From positions 1-53,519 of the forward strand of contig JADNYV010000242.1 of the NCBI GenBank assembly GCA_015501055.1: a stretch of DNA of 53,519 nt, given 5' to 3'. This DNA comes from Mucidula mucida. Taxonomy: Eukaryota; Basidiomycota; Agaricomycetes; Agaricales; Physalacriaceae. A model generated the notes under the pieces. The model was given only the letters and a program-made list of their open reading frames with translations, ran no database searches and was not told where the DNA came from. This document shows positions 1-11,810 of the stretch, one piece after another. Both the position numbers and the translations under genes were made by a program. The stretch's first letter is position 1. Each line of letters opens with the position of its first letter.

Positions 1-215
1 ACCGTCAACAGTCAGCAAGACTAACCTATGAATCATGACTGTTCGCACCTGGACAAGTCAACATGGAAGATCACCTTGCATATGATGGTTGCTGCCAGTG
101 CCCCGGAGCCGTCCCATCAACCTTCATATATTTACATGCCATCATCCATGTGCTTCCTCTTGTCAACCATATCCACCCTCGGCCAATATTCTGAGCCGCG
201 CGTCTTCCCATAGCA

Positions 216-2330
216 ATGGCAGCCTCCGCAACCGAAGTCACTACCCATCTCTCCACCTTTCGCGGTCTCCTCAAGGAATGGTCTGACGCGCAACCTCCCA
301 TGAAAGGGTTCGCTAGTCCTTTGGGACAGGGACATGCGGAGAAGAATATTGTGGTTGCGTTCAGGACGCGTCCTCCACTTGACGGCGAGGCAGAGACCAA
401 GTTCCATGCTCTAGAGGACCAGCAAGATGAAGACGAGAAAGAGGAACACGACACTCAACCTTGTCTGGGCATTACCCCGATGAGTGCTGAACCGGGTCTT
501 TTTGTGGCTCATGTTCCCGCAAGAAGGTGCGTTACGCGTTGATTGCTGTTCTTCTCGGTCTGACGTGCACGGCAGTGGAACGGTTACACTCTTACTCATA
601 AGGAATATTGTGCAGATCTCGCTTTTGGGCCGGATATCGACACTGAAGAGGTCTACCAGAGATGCGTCGTTGCTAATAACGTACGCTCAGCTTTTGCCTC
701 GCAAAGTTATCTGTTGAATGTCTGTAGATTCTCCCATTGGTCCTATCAGGCGGTGTTGGATGTATTCTCGCATACGGTCAGACGAGCAGCGGCAAAACGT
801 TCACCATGGAAGGAATCGAGGCCTGCATCTCCCGTGATCTTTTCAACGCCGCTCGTAGTGTCGGTCAAAGGCTCGCACCAGATGTAGGAGACGACGACCT
901 CTTTGAATTCAGGATTACATTCCTTGAGCTGCTTGGCAAGCATGCTACGGACCTAGTCGACCAAGACAAAGGCGAGGTAGCCATCCACGAGGATACGGTT
1001 GGTAACGTCCGACCGAGACTCACCTATACACCGGTCCACACCTCAGAGGAATTGCAAACACTAATAATGTCGGCATTATCTCATCGGCGTGTAGTCGCTA
1101 CGGATAGGAACGCCACCAGCAGTCGAGTCATGCCGTGTTGACTATTCATGTCAAGAACAAGACTCTTCCGTACGCCGAGGAGGGCCAATTGGTTCTTGTC
1201 GAGTAAGCATTGGCACTTCTCCCAAGTTCTGCTACTGACCACAAGGTAGTCTCGCGGGCAGTGAGCGTTATGAAGACTCCAAAGGGCACGACAAACAGCG
1301 CATGAAGGAGTCGAGGGAGAATAATGAGAGTTTGATGAATCTGAAGGAGTGTGTTCGAGCCAAAGCCAAGATGGCGGCGGAAGACGGTTTTGTGCACATT
1401 CCATGGCGCTCCAACAAGTTGACTATGTTACTCAAGGTGCCGTCCGCTTTTCAATGCCTTTCTCCAAATATTGACCGTTTCTACAGCCTCTGTTTGACAT
1501 TGAGTCTAGACAACCTTCATCTGCAGTCATTATCGCGCATGTGTCACCGCATATCCAAGATAGTGTTCACAGCACTAACACACTTTCGTACGCCGCACCT
1601 TTCCTGACTATACCACCGAAGCCGCGTGGACCAGCACCGTACGACGCGAAGGACCCGAGAACGTGGGATACCGCCCGCACCAGAGAGTGGCTGCGACGTG
1701 AATTCGGGAAACACGTCAAGAAAAGGATGGTTGTGGAGAAGAAGGTCAAGGCGAAACACGCTAGATTGGCTGGCAAAGCCGCAGACACTAGGGAGGTTCA
1801 AGTCGACGACCTGGGGTTGGACTTGGAGAAAGTTTGCCCTGACGGGTATACGGCGAAGAACCTCGGCGCACTGTACACGACGCAGTTTGTTGAGCGCTGC
1901 ATCGCTGCGCGGACCTCAGGCAAGCTTGAGCATGTAAAGCAGATGTCTGTGGAGGTGATTGGACAGCTGTTCTATCTGGTCATGACCGCAAAGACCCGGT
2001 CGAGGAATGCGGTAATGAAGAGTCGGAAGCCTCTTGCGGTGGAGACCTATGGTGCGGTATATTACGACTCTCTGATTCCCGTTGTGCTTAGTCGTGAATA
2101 GGCGACGCCCCAAGTGTAGACCTTGGTGAAGAGGACCCAGACCTGAACGCGGACAGTCAAGAGGCCTAGGAACATTTCATGAGTACGTGGGATAGCGAGA
2201 AAGATGATGTGATGAGGATAGAGAAGCAGGAGACATGTCGAGAGCGCCTTATGATAAGTTTGTGAGGGAGAAGATCCAGGCATGGAAGGCGATCAAGGCT
2301 CAGAGGTTGCTCCGAATTGCTGACGCCTAG
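216..2330 (+). pseudogene. Kinesin motor-domain gene, frameshifted and tail-decayed
   Basis: Microtubule motor ATPase. I read exons 216-530 (boundary uncertain), 576-680, 728-1202, 1250-1436 and 1487-2101. They give, in order, a first beta strand (NIVVAFRTRPP), the P-loop (AYGQTSSGKTFTM), switch I (NATSSRSH), switch II (VDLAGSERYED) and the end-of-motor segment (HIPWRSNKLTMLLK, then IIAHVSP). After the motor there is about 150 residues of basic sequence and no long coiled coil. The early motor start and short tail resemble fungal KIF2/24 (kinesin-13-like) proteins; that subfamily call is inference. One base is missing after 1126, inside SSRSH, so the frame stops at 1139. Beyond the TAG at 2099-2101 another frame still reads kinesin-tail-like protein to a TAG at 2330, with its own stop near 2167 and a further shift near 2250. 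A single sequencing error could explain the first lesion but not all of them. Confidence 0.8.
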
Positions 2331-3787
2331 GTATGTTTGCCGTGTTCCTCAATGATATTGCAATGATACCTTACTTACGGTTGTACGAAGAACAGTTATC
2401 CTAACATCATCAATTTGGAACGATCTCACGTTCGCCACTCGAACCCCTTTGGTTATGCTTTGAACGCTGAATACAATTGAGTTTTCAAAACATTGTTGTG
2501 CCAGCAGGATCATGCTAGATGAAGTTTTGCCCTCCGTCCCGTGCAGACGTGTTTTAGCGTCGCGAGCTCATGCGTTGACTGGACGCCGACCTGGATCTCG
2601 CACGCAACAGGTTCGTGTTTGAATGCTCAAAGTGCGATTTGATGTTCTGCTATTTGGTTGTTATGAACTATTCGTGTTGCTGTTCATCTAACGGAACTTT
2701 TAAACTCGCTCTGAATTCCGAGTTCAGGTGGCGAAGCGAGAACTTTCTTGTGGTTTCTCACAGGTCGTCTTCGGAGGAGTCTGCTTGACTTGACAACCTA
2801 CTCTATGGTACAGATTTCAATGAAAGTTCATTAATACCAAAAATCTCAAGTTGGAGGAGTAGCAGATGCGGGACTACTCGTATGATGCAATGTCAATGCC
2901 ATCACATTGTCATACCTGCTGTCTAACGTGGGCCAAACCTCAACAAACGACGGGAATTTCCTTTGAGATACATTTCTGCACTCGCAGGCACTCTACCGAG
3001 TTATTTTTCGGTGCTAGCCAGCCAATCTGAAATTTAGGATGGGGGGAGTCCAGCAAAGACTAGTCCTTGCTGCTGTATACTGGTTGTATGTCTGGATGCT
3101 CCTTTTGTTGACCTTTTAGTGTTCAGACTCATCAGCAGTGTAGATACCCCTAAGTTGTTTTTGTTCGTCAATAACTCCTCTTCTTGCTTGCAGCATTCGC
3201 CGCTACTGCCGACGATATGTACTTGAACTATGCTCAGACCTGCTGGTACGCGCCGACATCGCGCGTGTTCGCTATTGGACTGTTCGATTGAACGGGTACG
3301 GTGGGCGGGAGGACGTCTGTCCAAAAAGGGAAGCCCGGGCCCGGCAGGGCGGGTGCCGCGATCGATTTTTGTCTCCGACCACCACATCGCGCCTGGCATC
3401 ATCTACATGGTCGGCCTCTCTCATAGACAGTGGCATTATCGACACAAAGATCGGCCGTTTGACTTTAAGTCGCGACTTATGCGACGTCCTTGAGAACGAC
3501 AACGAAACGGAGATGGAATGATCTTTGACATATGTAGAACGCGCTCAGAACAAGAACCTGCGCCACGAATGGACCCATTGACCCATTTGTGTTAGACTGG
3601 CTGTCAGGTATGCCCACCCTTGTTCTCACAGCCTTGTTGTGAGAAAAACAATAAACTTCTTATTGTAGGACAAGCGCCGTGGTCTTTTTGAACAACATGG
3701 ACCCCTCCAGGAACAGTATAATAGCCAATCAATTCCTCTACTTGTTGTCCCATACCTTCCTTCTCCAGCCATCTGCGAACATACACC
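2331..3787. other. Intergenic; one weak unassigned reading frame
   Basis: No recognisable gene. On the plus strand an open frame runs from just after a possible acceptor (TTGCAG, about 3193) to a stop at 3519-3521. It contains a fairly protein-like middle (YVLELCSDLLVRADIARV) and an acidic end. I could not find a convincing first exon or family, so it may be a relic exon. The rest is unremarkable non-coding sequence. Confidence 0.3.
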
Positions 3788-5748
3788 ATGGTTGAAAGCA
3801 CCGCCACGAAACGAGGAATCGAGGACACAGATGACGGGTACAACGCCCCACCCAGTCCCGGAGGCGGATTACAGCCACCTACGAAACGCCGCAGAATGGA
3901 AAGAGACGATAAGCAGGATACTTCTCGAAAACCCAATCATCCATGCGACTCATTGGGATGCCTTCCCAAGGACATCTTGAATATGGTGCGTGATCAATAA
4001 ATAGTTGTTTAGTGTTCCGCTTCTTACGCGTTCTTCCTCTAGATAATGTCGCACTTGGATCCCCTTGACCTGCTTCGTGTTAGCTGTCTTCAGACCAAGT
4101 TCCGCCACATCGTTCAAGAGGATCCTTCGTTATGGGACACGGCCCGCGAGAATTTCATGGCCGTAAATCCCTCCTTCGAAACATTGCTCCCAACTCTTCC
4201 TGGTCTTTCCGAGGCAGCGTACATCAATCTGCTCTTTAGCATGCAATGCAGTGTGAGTTAGCTTCATGCCATCATCTGAACATATCTTTAATATCCTCAT
4301 TTAGCGATGCTCTGCAAGTCGCAAGTTAGATTGGAGAATTCGATGGGGCTATCATGTTCTACGTTGCGAGAACTGTGCGCGCATGGAGCATTGGGCTGAG
4401 TGAGTCCTTTTCCCTTCTGGTTTTGTCCATGCTAATAACATTTAGCGAGCTTCGTGCTTTCGAGAGCACCATGGGGTCCGACGAGCTAAAAAGCTTTCAA
4501 GCGCGCGAGTTGTTTGTTCTCGCCTGGGCGGAACAAATGGCTCCAACGATAGAGGCCGAAAGAGATGCTTGTAAACGTCGTTTCAATTTGTACGTTCTTT
4601 TCAGAGGAATCGCGTTGAACAGTAATGCTAATCTGTACGCTCATCTCAGAATCATTGATAAGCTGTGCGCTGCCGGATGGAAGAAGGAGCTTGTTGGCTC
4701 CACAAAGTCTAAATTGCGCAGACTTCCCATCGTACGCCAATCCGAGATTTTGACAGAACAAGGTTGGTTGTACCACTAAGGGCTGTATTACGATGCTCAA
4801 CACGCGTTATAGCCTGGAACAAGATCAAACTAGAGGTGCTTGCATTTATGGAAGGGCGTCGGGCCAAACGCATCGATGTCACCACTAAACGACTTAAGAA
4901 GTTCCTGGAATTGTACAAAGAGGCGACGGCTACCTTACCTGCTAGTACCCCTCGACTGAACACCATCGACATCGCCAGCGCATGGACATTTTCCGGCCCC
5001 ATTTACGAAACAGATATCGACAAAGAATTCGAATGGCCTTGTGCCGAGGCGTTCAACAAGGACGTCGCTTCCGCTAATGAGGCGATGCTCGGCATGATGC
5101 AGGATAGACTTCTCAAGCTCATGGACGAGCGAGGCCTCTCGCGCGATCCAATGCAGACGCCAGAGGAGCAGCTTGTATCTGTCCGGTTCAAATGCACTTC
5201 ATGCTCCAAGGGACTCGTTTATCCTGCGGTGCTAACACATTCGTGTGGGGCGCGACGGTACCAGCGAGCGCGTGTCGTCAAGGGTGGAGAGGGTGGAGAC
5301 GACGTGATTGAGTATTCGTTGCAGCGGAAGTGTAGGTGGCGAGGGGACGACTTTGTCGCTGTAGCGCCGAGCCCGACGAGGAAGTTGTTGGCCAGGGTTG
5401 AAGCCGCGAAGAAGGCGATGTATATTTGCAGGACGTGCCATATGGATAGTCGGAGTGACGATCCGTTTTGGAGTGAGGAGCGGCTGGGGGTGTTGAATCG
5501 GCAGGAGGCTGCTGTGAGTTCATACCTGCCTCCTTGAACTGGCGAGCTGACGGCTTTGATGTCTATAGGCGCACAAGCACCACGATGATTGGTTGATTGT
5601 TAAGGACCGAGCGTCGATAGAGTTCGCGCAGAAAAGGATCGAGGTAGAGAAAGAGCAGATGGGAAGGGATTTCGATAGGATTATTCACGGGGTTGAGTAT
5701 GAGTTGGCGGGTGATGAGGTTTGGAACCTGCGAGAAGCGAGACGATGA
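3788..5748 (+). CDS. F-box protein, seven exons
   Basis: Predicted substrate-binding subunit of an SCF ubiquitin ligase. Exons 3788-3985, 4043-4252, 4305-4399, 4446-4589, 4650-4762, 4813-5513 and 5569-5748 join in frame to 546 residues. Residues about 1-55 are basic and disordered (TKRRRM). The F-box follows at about 58-100 (LPKDILNMIMSHLDPLDLLRVSC, continuing into a FRHIV helix). A middle segment has paired cysteines (CENCARM), and late cysteine clusters (CTSC, CRTC) could bind zinc. The C-terminus is a charged helix. The 4590-4649 intron is 60 nt and would also read through, but it has a good donor (GTACGT), branch site (GCTAAT) and acceptor (CTCAG). The start is the first Met before the F-box. 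No substrate-binding repeat is recognisable, so the target is unknown. Confidence 0.82.
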
Positions 5749-6343
5749 GATTTGTATTGTTTTTGCATCATAGATTTACGGTAGCGTATAGATTAATAGT
5801 AGTTCTTTCTGTTCTCCAGACTCCAGGCATTCAGTAACGGGACGCTTTGCTAGCTTCCGAGTCTGCTTACCGCATGTTCGATGATCAGAGTCTCTTTACT
5901 TCTGTTCGCACAAGCGCGTGCCTCTGAATGAGTGCATCGACGGGCCGAGCAGGTTAATGATGTCTGTGTTGGCAGGAAGTCGCGTTCTAGAAGAAGTAGG
6001 CATTGCTAATCTGTCATTTAGACATTATAAAGAATAGCGCGGGGCGTACAGGACAGCTCTATGAGAAGATAGGTTGAGGAGGCTTAACAGCAGTAGGAAG
6101 TGCGCCACCACAAGTTGCAGAAATTTTCTTGAAACACTTTTGTTTTCATACCTACAAACAGCGTATTGTTAAAGGACGGATCTCAAATTCGAGTCTCCAC
6201 AGCATGAAGGAGTGTATTGAATAGCAGTCATAGCAAAAATGTTTTCAACCGATGCCCAAGTAGAACACCCTAAACCTCATCATCGTCCAAGAGTAGCACC
6301 ATCACAACCCATTCTTGACATCCGCTTTCTCTCCCTCTCCCTC
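5749..6343. other. Intergenic, nothing recognised
   Basis: About 600 bases between convergent reading directions. I see no ORF of note, no RNA gene and no element ends. Confidence 0.5.
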
Positions 6344-6790
6344 TTACGCTACATCCTCCATGTACTCTCCACGCAATAGAAACGACCTTGGGATCGCTTT
6401 GGTGATGGGCGAAAGTGTCTGACAGATCTTCGTCCATGTCGGTCCTTCCCATCGGTGGCAGATTCCGCTTCTTGTGAACTCGCTGCCGCCGTTTTCCGGC
6501 CATGATCCGGCACTGCTTTGCTCACCCTGTTGTATATTCGACATGTCCTCCAAGACGCGTGTCTTCTTTGAATTGTGCATCTCACTTCCAAAGAGGCTCT
6601 TTGTCAAGGACGACCTAGATGGGGATCCAAGAGGAGAGCAGCTGTTGACGTCGCGGATAGGACTCGGGAACTGCGCCGAGATTGGGCGTTTTCTTGAACG
6701 GCGAGGAGTTGACGGCGCTGCGGTCACTGTTTCTTTTCCATTCGTAGATACAGATTGGAGAGGATTTGGAGGTGTCGTCGTAGCTTGCAA
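6344..6790 (-). CDS. Hypothetical Ser/Pro-rich exon
   Basis: Open frame of 148 codons from the first Met. The frame stays open upstream to about 6826, where two acceptor-like CAG sites lie, so it may be a last exon rather than a gene. The translation is low-complexity, rich in Ser, Thr, Pro and Arg (for example STPRRSRKRPIS), with no domain I recognise, and ends in a less biased stretch. It lies on the same strand as the 7891-8665 gene. Joining them would need an intron spanning the minisatellite, and I could not find a convincing donor. It may be a nuclear disordered protein or a chance ORF. Confidence 0.25.
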   Translation of the reverse strand: MQATTTPPNPLQSVSTNGKETVTAAPSTPRRSRKRPISAQFPSPIRDVNSCSPLGSPSRSSLTKSLFGSEMHNSKKTRVLEDMSNIQQGEQSSAGSWPENGGSEFTRSGICHRWEGPTWTKICQTLSPITKAIPRSFLLRGEYMEDVA

Positions 6791-7890
6791 TGCAGGGCGT
6801 GTACTGTCAGAAACCGGTGCTAAGGACTGTTAGTGCGGTGAATTCAAGACTGTGCAAGCTATCAACGCACGCGTAGCAACGTCATCGCCATCCTGAGGGG
6901 ATCTTGACCTCGGATACCGACAGCTTGTTGTGACATGTAGGACAGCGGCGTTGTCGATACCATTTGCTGGATGGATACTATGGCAGCAGTGACATTCAGG
7001 CCAAATGTAGACATTCGTAGACTGAGGCGCGGCAGAAGCAGGAGTTTGTTGCATGATTCAAACGAATCGCTTGACAACCTTGAATGGGATAAAGGCACAA
7101 ACATCGTAAATCAAAGTTTTAAGGTCCAACTGATGTGACATTGCATGGGCGTGAAGCTGGTGGAGGGCTAGGAAAACGGAGTCGTGAGAGGTACAACGAC
7201 TTTGCCGTTTTGGAAGAGGCAAAAGGGATACAACGGATCCAACTGAAAATGACTCAAGGAGAGGCCACCGAGCTTGAACGTCGATGAACTGATATTTCCG
7301 TCGACATAGGAGAGAAAGATGGATCACCGCGATCGACGTGAACTTTGTTATCAAAGGTGGACCCCAAGTGTGGCACTGTTCTTTGTGGAGGACGCCCAGA
7401 AGAAATCACCGTTTTTGTTCCAGCCAGCAGGTGATAGATCGAAATTCATGAAATAGTGTCCTTGCGCATGGTCAACGACCTCGGAAATCCGAAACGAAAC
7501 AAGATAGCGCGAACAGACAATAGCAAAAGAAAACAGTGTCAAGTAGGACATACGAAAAATGAAAAATCTGCTTCAACACTGCACGAACAGTGGACTACAG
7601 ATCTCTAATAGCATGTAACAATAGCGTAAAGTAGGATATGAGGGATACAGAATTGAAAAAGTCTGCTTCAACACCGCGCTAACAGTGGACTACAGAATCC
7701 AGATGAAAGCAAGGGAACAGCGTACAGTAGGATGTAGGTAATTAAAGGGAGAAATCTGCTTCAACACCGCGCGAACAGTGGACTACAGTCCTGTAAAGTA
7801 GGGTATAAGTAATATGGAATGGAGCTATGACGTAATGTAGAAGAGCAGACCGGTGTAGCAAGAGGGTATATGTGAGAACCTACGAGCAAT
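6791..7890. other. Non-coding stretch with minisatellite
   Basis: No recognised gene. Holds the tandem repeat described at 7505-7790. A minus-strand frame around 7351-7551 begins in the last repeat unit but matches nothing I know. Confidence 0.4.
7505..7790. repeat. Imperfect tandem repeat, about 94-bp units
   Basis: A 36-bp core (AATCTGCTTCAACACYGCRC, then GAACAGTGGACTACAG) starts at 7565, 7660 and 7753, giving periods of 95 and 93. The inter-core sequence is also related (AGTAGGATATGAG-like), so the unit is about 94 bp. A partial unit precedes 7565. On the minus strand each unit ends with a splice-acceptor-like CTGTAG, so it could be an amplified intron-exon junction. Confidence 0.75.
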
Positions 7891-8665
7891 CTAAAATCTA
7901 TGTGATGTTGGGTATCGGGAGGTATTTTCTTGACCTTGGCGTAGACCAAGGAGGCGCGCAGGCGGCGTGTATGCCTTCAGCCGCTCCTCTCTTGTCTTCA
8001 ATGGGCGACTAGCAGTCACTAGTGCGAGATTCTCTTTATCGCGCGCTCGTTGGTTGGAGGTACACTTCCTGCTATGCCATCTACCGCTGGGCCTCAAGGT
8101 CCCAGGAGCGCTGGCAATGTTTTCGAGAGGAGTAAATGATCCAGAGTCAGCCTTAGGCTTCCTCTTCGTGGGTGTGGGTGGTGTAAGAGAAATAGTTGGA
8201 GTAGGATGGAGAATCTGAAGGTCGCCGTTAGCAGGAGCATGAGCGTCAGCCTCAGGATTTCGTACCTCAACTTCCATTGGGATCGGTTCGACGAATTCAG
8301 CGGCTGTAACCTTAGTGGCAGCGGCCACTGCAGTACGCAAGACAGGAGTCTGCGGCTCCTCAGGTATAGCGGCGATCCCTTGAGCCGTGCAAAGGAGAGA
8401 AAGCTCAAGAAGGTCAAGAGGCGAATGCTGTGGTAGCGCCGCGCGCGCATTGAAGGCCTGAGGCCGGTACGAATAAGAATCATTCTGGAGTGTAATAGGC
8501 GTGGGCTGCGTATGTCAGAATCGACGTAGTCGTTAAAAGGAGCCAGCTCACAATGCCCAACTCTTCGGTCTCTTTGACGAGTCGTTCACTGATCGATGTA
8601 CTGGATTTCCCGAGGAACCAGGCGATGCAGCGGGAAAGAGTAGAAGTGGTGGAGGTAGCAAACAT
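7891..8665 (-). CDS. Hypothetical disordered protein, two exons
   Basis: Exon 1 is 8665-8552 (38 codons), the intron is 8551-8506 (GTGAGC donor, CGCAG acceptor) and exon 2 is 8505-7891. They join in phase 0 to 242 residues. Residues 1-38 form a short helical or weakly hydrophobic start. Residues about 60-90 contain a leucine-rich helix (LDLLELSLLCTAQG). The rest is low-complexity and rich in Pro and Thr (PTPTISLTPPTPTKRK), with basic patches (RWHSRKCTSNQR). I recognise no domain. The bias and basic patches would suit a nuclear regulatory or scaffold protein, but that is guesswork. The frame could continue into further exons downstream. Confidence 0.4.
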
Positions 8666-10337
8666 GGTGAAGGTCAGAGAGAAAGAGGGAATCGTCGGTT
8701 CCTGCGTTCTGTCCCCAGTATAAGAAGGATTCTGCTAAACTCCTGTCGCTGGGATCGTAGACATGTTGTGCGGGTAACGACTCGCCCTGCCAGAAAGCCA
8801 ATCAGTCATCAGGCGGGGAACAGCTTACCCCCAGACAACGGGTCCGAGTTGACGAAGACATGGCTTTGTAGGATAGTACATACATTACTGTGAAGGGCAT
8901 CAAATGGTTTTGAAAACCGAAAGTGTTTCGTGGCTCAAGATCGTGATTGATTGTTTCGTCGATGGGCGCGCGCATGCATTGAGGGTCCGACCTGAGAGGA
9001 TTCCTTGGCATAAACTGGAGAAAGACTGTCATGCAGCGCTGTTCCAAGTGCGCGGATCTAATAAACGCAGAGCGTAAGTTCTCAAAAAGAAAACGAGGAC
9101 TTGCATCCACTAACGCTCTTTATAGCCAATGTCTGTCCTCCTCCGGAAGCGCAGGGCAAGGTTGAGATGGTCAACTAGTATGAAATAACTGTTCATCGAG
9201 TCAATCTCTGCCCTACGACCCGAAATTCCTGCACAGCCCGACGTATAGAGTAGAGAGGGACAAGTAGTCCGGTCGGGCATTTTAGGCCAAGATGTCGATG
9301 GCTCGCAGTGCGGCTCCGGAAAAGAAATCTGTGAAACGATGATGGACGTCGAACGAAGAGAATTTTTGGGCCTATGTCCCAGGTCTGAGCACGGCGGTGG
9401 TTTTTCAAGTTTAAAAAAGGAGGAGAAAAGAGAGAAAAGAGAGAGGATTATGTACATACCAGCAAGATCAATGACAAGTACTGTTTTCGCGGTCTAAAGA
9501 ACCCAATAATATCCAAAAAGGGCGCTACCTAGTCGCGGGAGCTCCGGTCCGATCGTATTTCTGCTTTCAGACTGACTCGACCGCGACTCTTTATATGCGC
9601 TTCCTGGCTAGCCAGCAATCTCCTCCCCCGTGGCGGACGTATTTTAAAGCCTATCTGAATAGTACCCCGTTCTAGCACCACAATGATTATGGCGTTAAAG
9701 GAGACCACTGGGCCCACACTCCTCTTTCTGGCGGCGAAGCCAGGGTAGTATGAGTCCTCTGCTGCCAGACACTTGTATAGGGCTCAGATCCTCCTGTTCT
9801 CATACATTTTGCTTTCGTGTCTACGGACAGTGTCAGTCATTATCCTTTCAGGAGATGTACTCGACTTGCTTGAGCGCACTGGCCGGAGTCAATCTCCGAG
9901 CTTTTGAAATGACTGGCCGCTGGCGCACTCTCTGTCTTTCTCTTTTCATCTCATTCGATTTCAAGTGTGTCATAATGGAAGAGTACAGGCAAATTCTTTT
10001 CCTATGTATGAGGTTCCGAGTCAATACAAAACGCGTTTCGCGGAAGTACGCGACTGCAGACACTACCTCGAAGAGTGCGAGTCGGGTGTTATTTCGCTCA
10101 AAGTTCTTTGGGCTTGTGAAATACGATATCTGGACGATGAACGCCGTAATGTCGTCCCTCTTTGAACAGATGTAGTTTATTTTCATTGAGCATCCCGGAC
10201 GCACTTGAAACTATTTGAAAAGATTGGCTAGCGAGCACAATAGGGAATGTTTGCGCAAGTTTGTTTCGGCACTTTCTCTTTGACCACCAGGACCACTGCA
10301 CGCATTGTAATTGGAACGCGTCCTTTACTACGCGTAA
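8666..10337. other. Long region without a recognised gene
   Basis: Several minus-strand frames of 60-118 codons (for example 9110-9457 and 8802-9110) and a plus-strand frame at 9750-10175 are present. None shows a domain, a supported intron or paralogy within the window. The last part is presumably promoter of the F-box/LRR gene at 10338. Confidence 0.4.
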
Positions 10338-11810
10338 ATGTCCCGCCACAACGGGTCCCTTTCGTCCTCCAGCGCGAGTCGCATTCCGGCTGAAGTGTGG
10401 GCAGAAATCTTCACATTTGCGCTCCCTTATCCGCTTGCAGTTTCCTCTTTTGAGCGCGCCCTCTACCGTCCTTCTGAGGTCCCTTGGAGCGTGTCCCACG
10501 TGTGCTCGTTTTGGAGGAGGACCACATTATGCTGCTCTTGCCTGTGGTCGCATGATACTATTCACATCGGGAATGATTGTTTGGCGTTGAAGGACCCGGT
10601 GTCACTGGTGAAGGCGAGACTAGAGCGTGCGCGTTATCGGGGCTGCCACTTTACCTGGGCACTCTCCGTCTACCGAGGCAGAAATGGTGCTCTCGCACAG
10701 GAACTCTTTCAAGTCTTGATTCACTATTCCACTTGTTGGGAATCCGTCACGTTAAGGGTGCTTTTTTTGTCCGTTGACTGTATCAACAGCCTGCGCGGCG
10801 CACTCCCCATGCTTCGTTCTCTACATCTCACTTATGATGCAGGGTCAAAATTGACTGCGTTTGAAGCGTGCCCTCTCCTCGAGCGCTTGGTTCTAGCAGG
10901 TTCCGCGGGTTTTGAGATCCAGTCGGGTTTTCCGTGGGGCCAACTTCGAGAGTTTATTGATAGGCGGACTCGATCATTTTCGGACGAAGATGCAATCGCC
11001 ACATATTATCAAAACATATTGACTTCCTCGCTTAATCTCGAGCAGTTACAAGTCACGAATACCATGATCCCGGCTCTACGAAAGCCCATCTCACACCAGA
11101 AGCTCAGCTACCTGTGCATCTGCAATGCCGAATTCCTACGCGGTCTCTCCCTCCCTGCTTTGCAGCAGCTGATGATCGACTCCACCTTTTACGACTCTAC
11201 GCCTCAACCAGAGGATATCAATACCATTTTACTCGCACTCTTCACTTCATCGGACGGCTGTCCGCATCTTGAATACCTTCTCGTCACCGACGCGTTCCCC
11301 GATGTCGACCTCATCCATGTTTTCCAGGCCATTCCAACGCTGAAGCGGCTCAGTATGAGATACGAGCATTTGGACGAGGCCACGGTCGAGTTGTTGCCTC
11401 TGATCATTCTTGCATTATCCACATTCGACGATACCGACCCATGGCTCGAGCTCGACCTTGACGCCCCCGATTACAATTCTATCAAGTTCCATTTACTGCC
11501 CGTATTGGAGTCGTTCAAAATACAGTTCAAGTGGCATCCGGATGTGCCGAGTATCGATAGCCTTGTTAGTGGCATCGGTCTCGTGCAGATGCTCTGCAAA
11601 CGCTACGTGTTGCCGGAACATCCTTCGCTACAGGATGCATGTTTCATCTTTGCTAGCAAGGAGATTGGACAGCCGCGGGAGCAAGTTCTTGGGCTATATC
11701 AGAAGTTGAAGAAGCATGGATTGAATGTTAACATTGAGCTTCATACGCGTCAGCTTCAGACGGACGTTATGGACATGCGATCTCTTTTGGCTGATGAGGA
11801 GGAAGATTGA
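10338..11810 (+). CDS. F-box / leucine-rich-repeat-like protein
   Basis: Single uninterrupted exon of 490 residues, typical of the expanded F-box families of mushroom genomes. The F-box is N-terminal (IPAEVWAEIFTFALP at about 16-30), followed by a conserved SHVCSFWRR helix. The remainder has irregular LRR-like repeats (LRSLHLTYDAG, LLERLVLAG, LEQLQVTN, LSYLCICN, LEYLLVTD, LKRLSMRY), expected to form the substrate-binding surface of an SCF E3 ligase. The end is acidic (LLADEEED). The start is the first Met before the F-box; the frame has no competing upstream Met. Substrate unknown. Confidence 0.85.
   Translation: MSRHNGSLSSSSASRIPAEVWAEIFTFALPYPLAVSSFERALYRPSEVPWSVSHVCSFWRRTTLCCSCLWSHDTIHIGNDCLALKDPVSLVKARLERARYRGCHFTWALSVYRGRNGALAQELFQVLIHYSTCWESVTLRVLFLSVDCINSLRGALPMLRSLHLTYDAGSKLTAFEACPLLERLVLAGSAGFEIQSGFPWGQLREFIDRRTRSFSDEDAIATYYQNILTSSLNLEQLQVTNTMIPALRKPISHQKLSYLCICNAEFLRGLSLPALQQLMIDSTFYDSTPQPEDINTILLALFTSSDGCPHLEYLLVTDAFPDVDLIHVFQAIPTLKRLSMRYEHLDEATVELLPLIILALSTFDDTDPWLELDLDAPDYNSIKFHLLPVLESFKIQFKWHPDVPSIDSLVSGIGLVQMLCKRYVLPEHPSLQDACFIFASKEIGQPREQVLGLYQKLKKHGLNVNIELHTRQLQTDVMDMRSLLADEEED

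Noticed and set aside
71..454. 127-codon minus-strand frame
   Set aside because: Antisense to the first kinesin exon, which has motif support; composition is that of a shadow frame.
3034..3402. 122-codon minus-strand frame
   Set aside because: No domain, no introns, no paralog; overlaps the equally weak plus-strand frame.
7565..7788. CRISPR-like regularly spaced repeats
   Set aside because: Only three units, spacers are themselves related, no cas genes, and the host is a eukaryote; it is a minisatellite.
9110..9457. 115-codon minus-strand frame
   Set aside because: Low-complexity Ser/Phe start and no family features; not supported as a gene.
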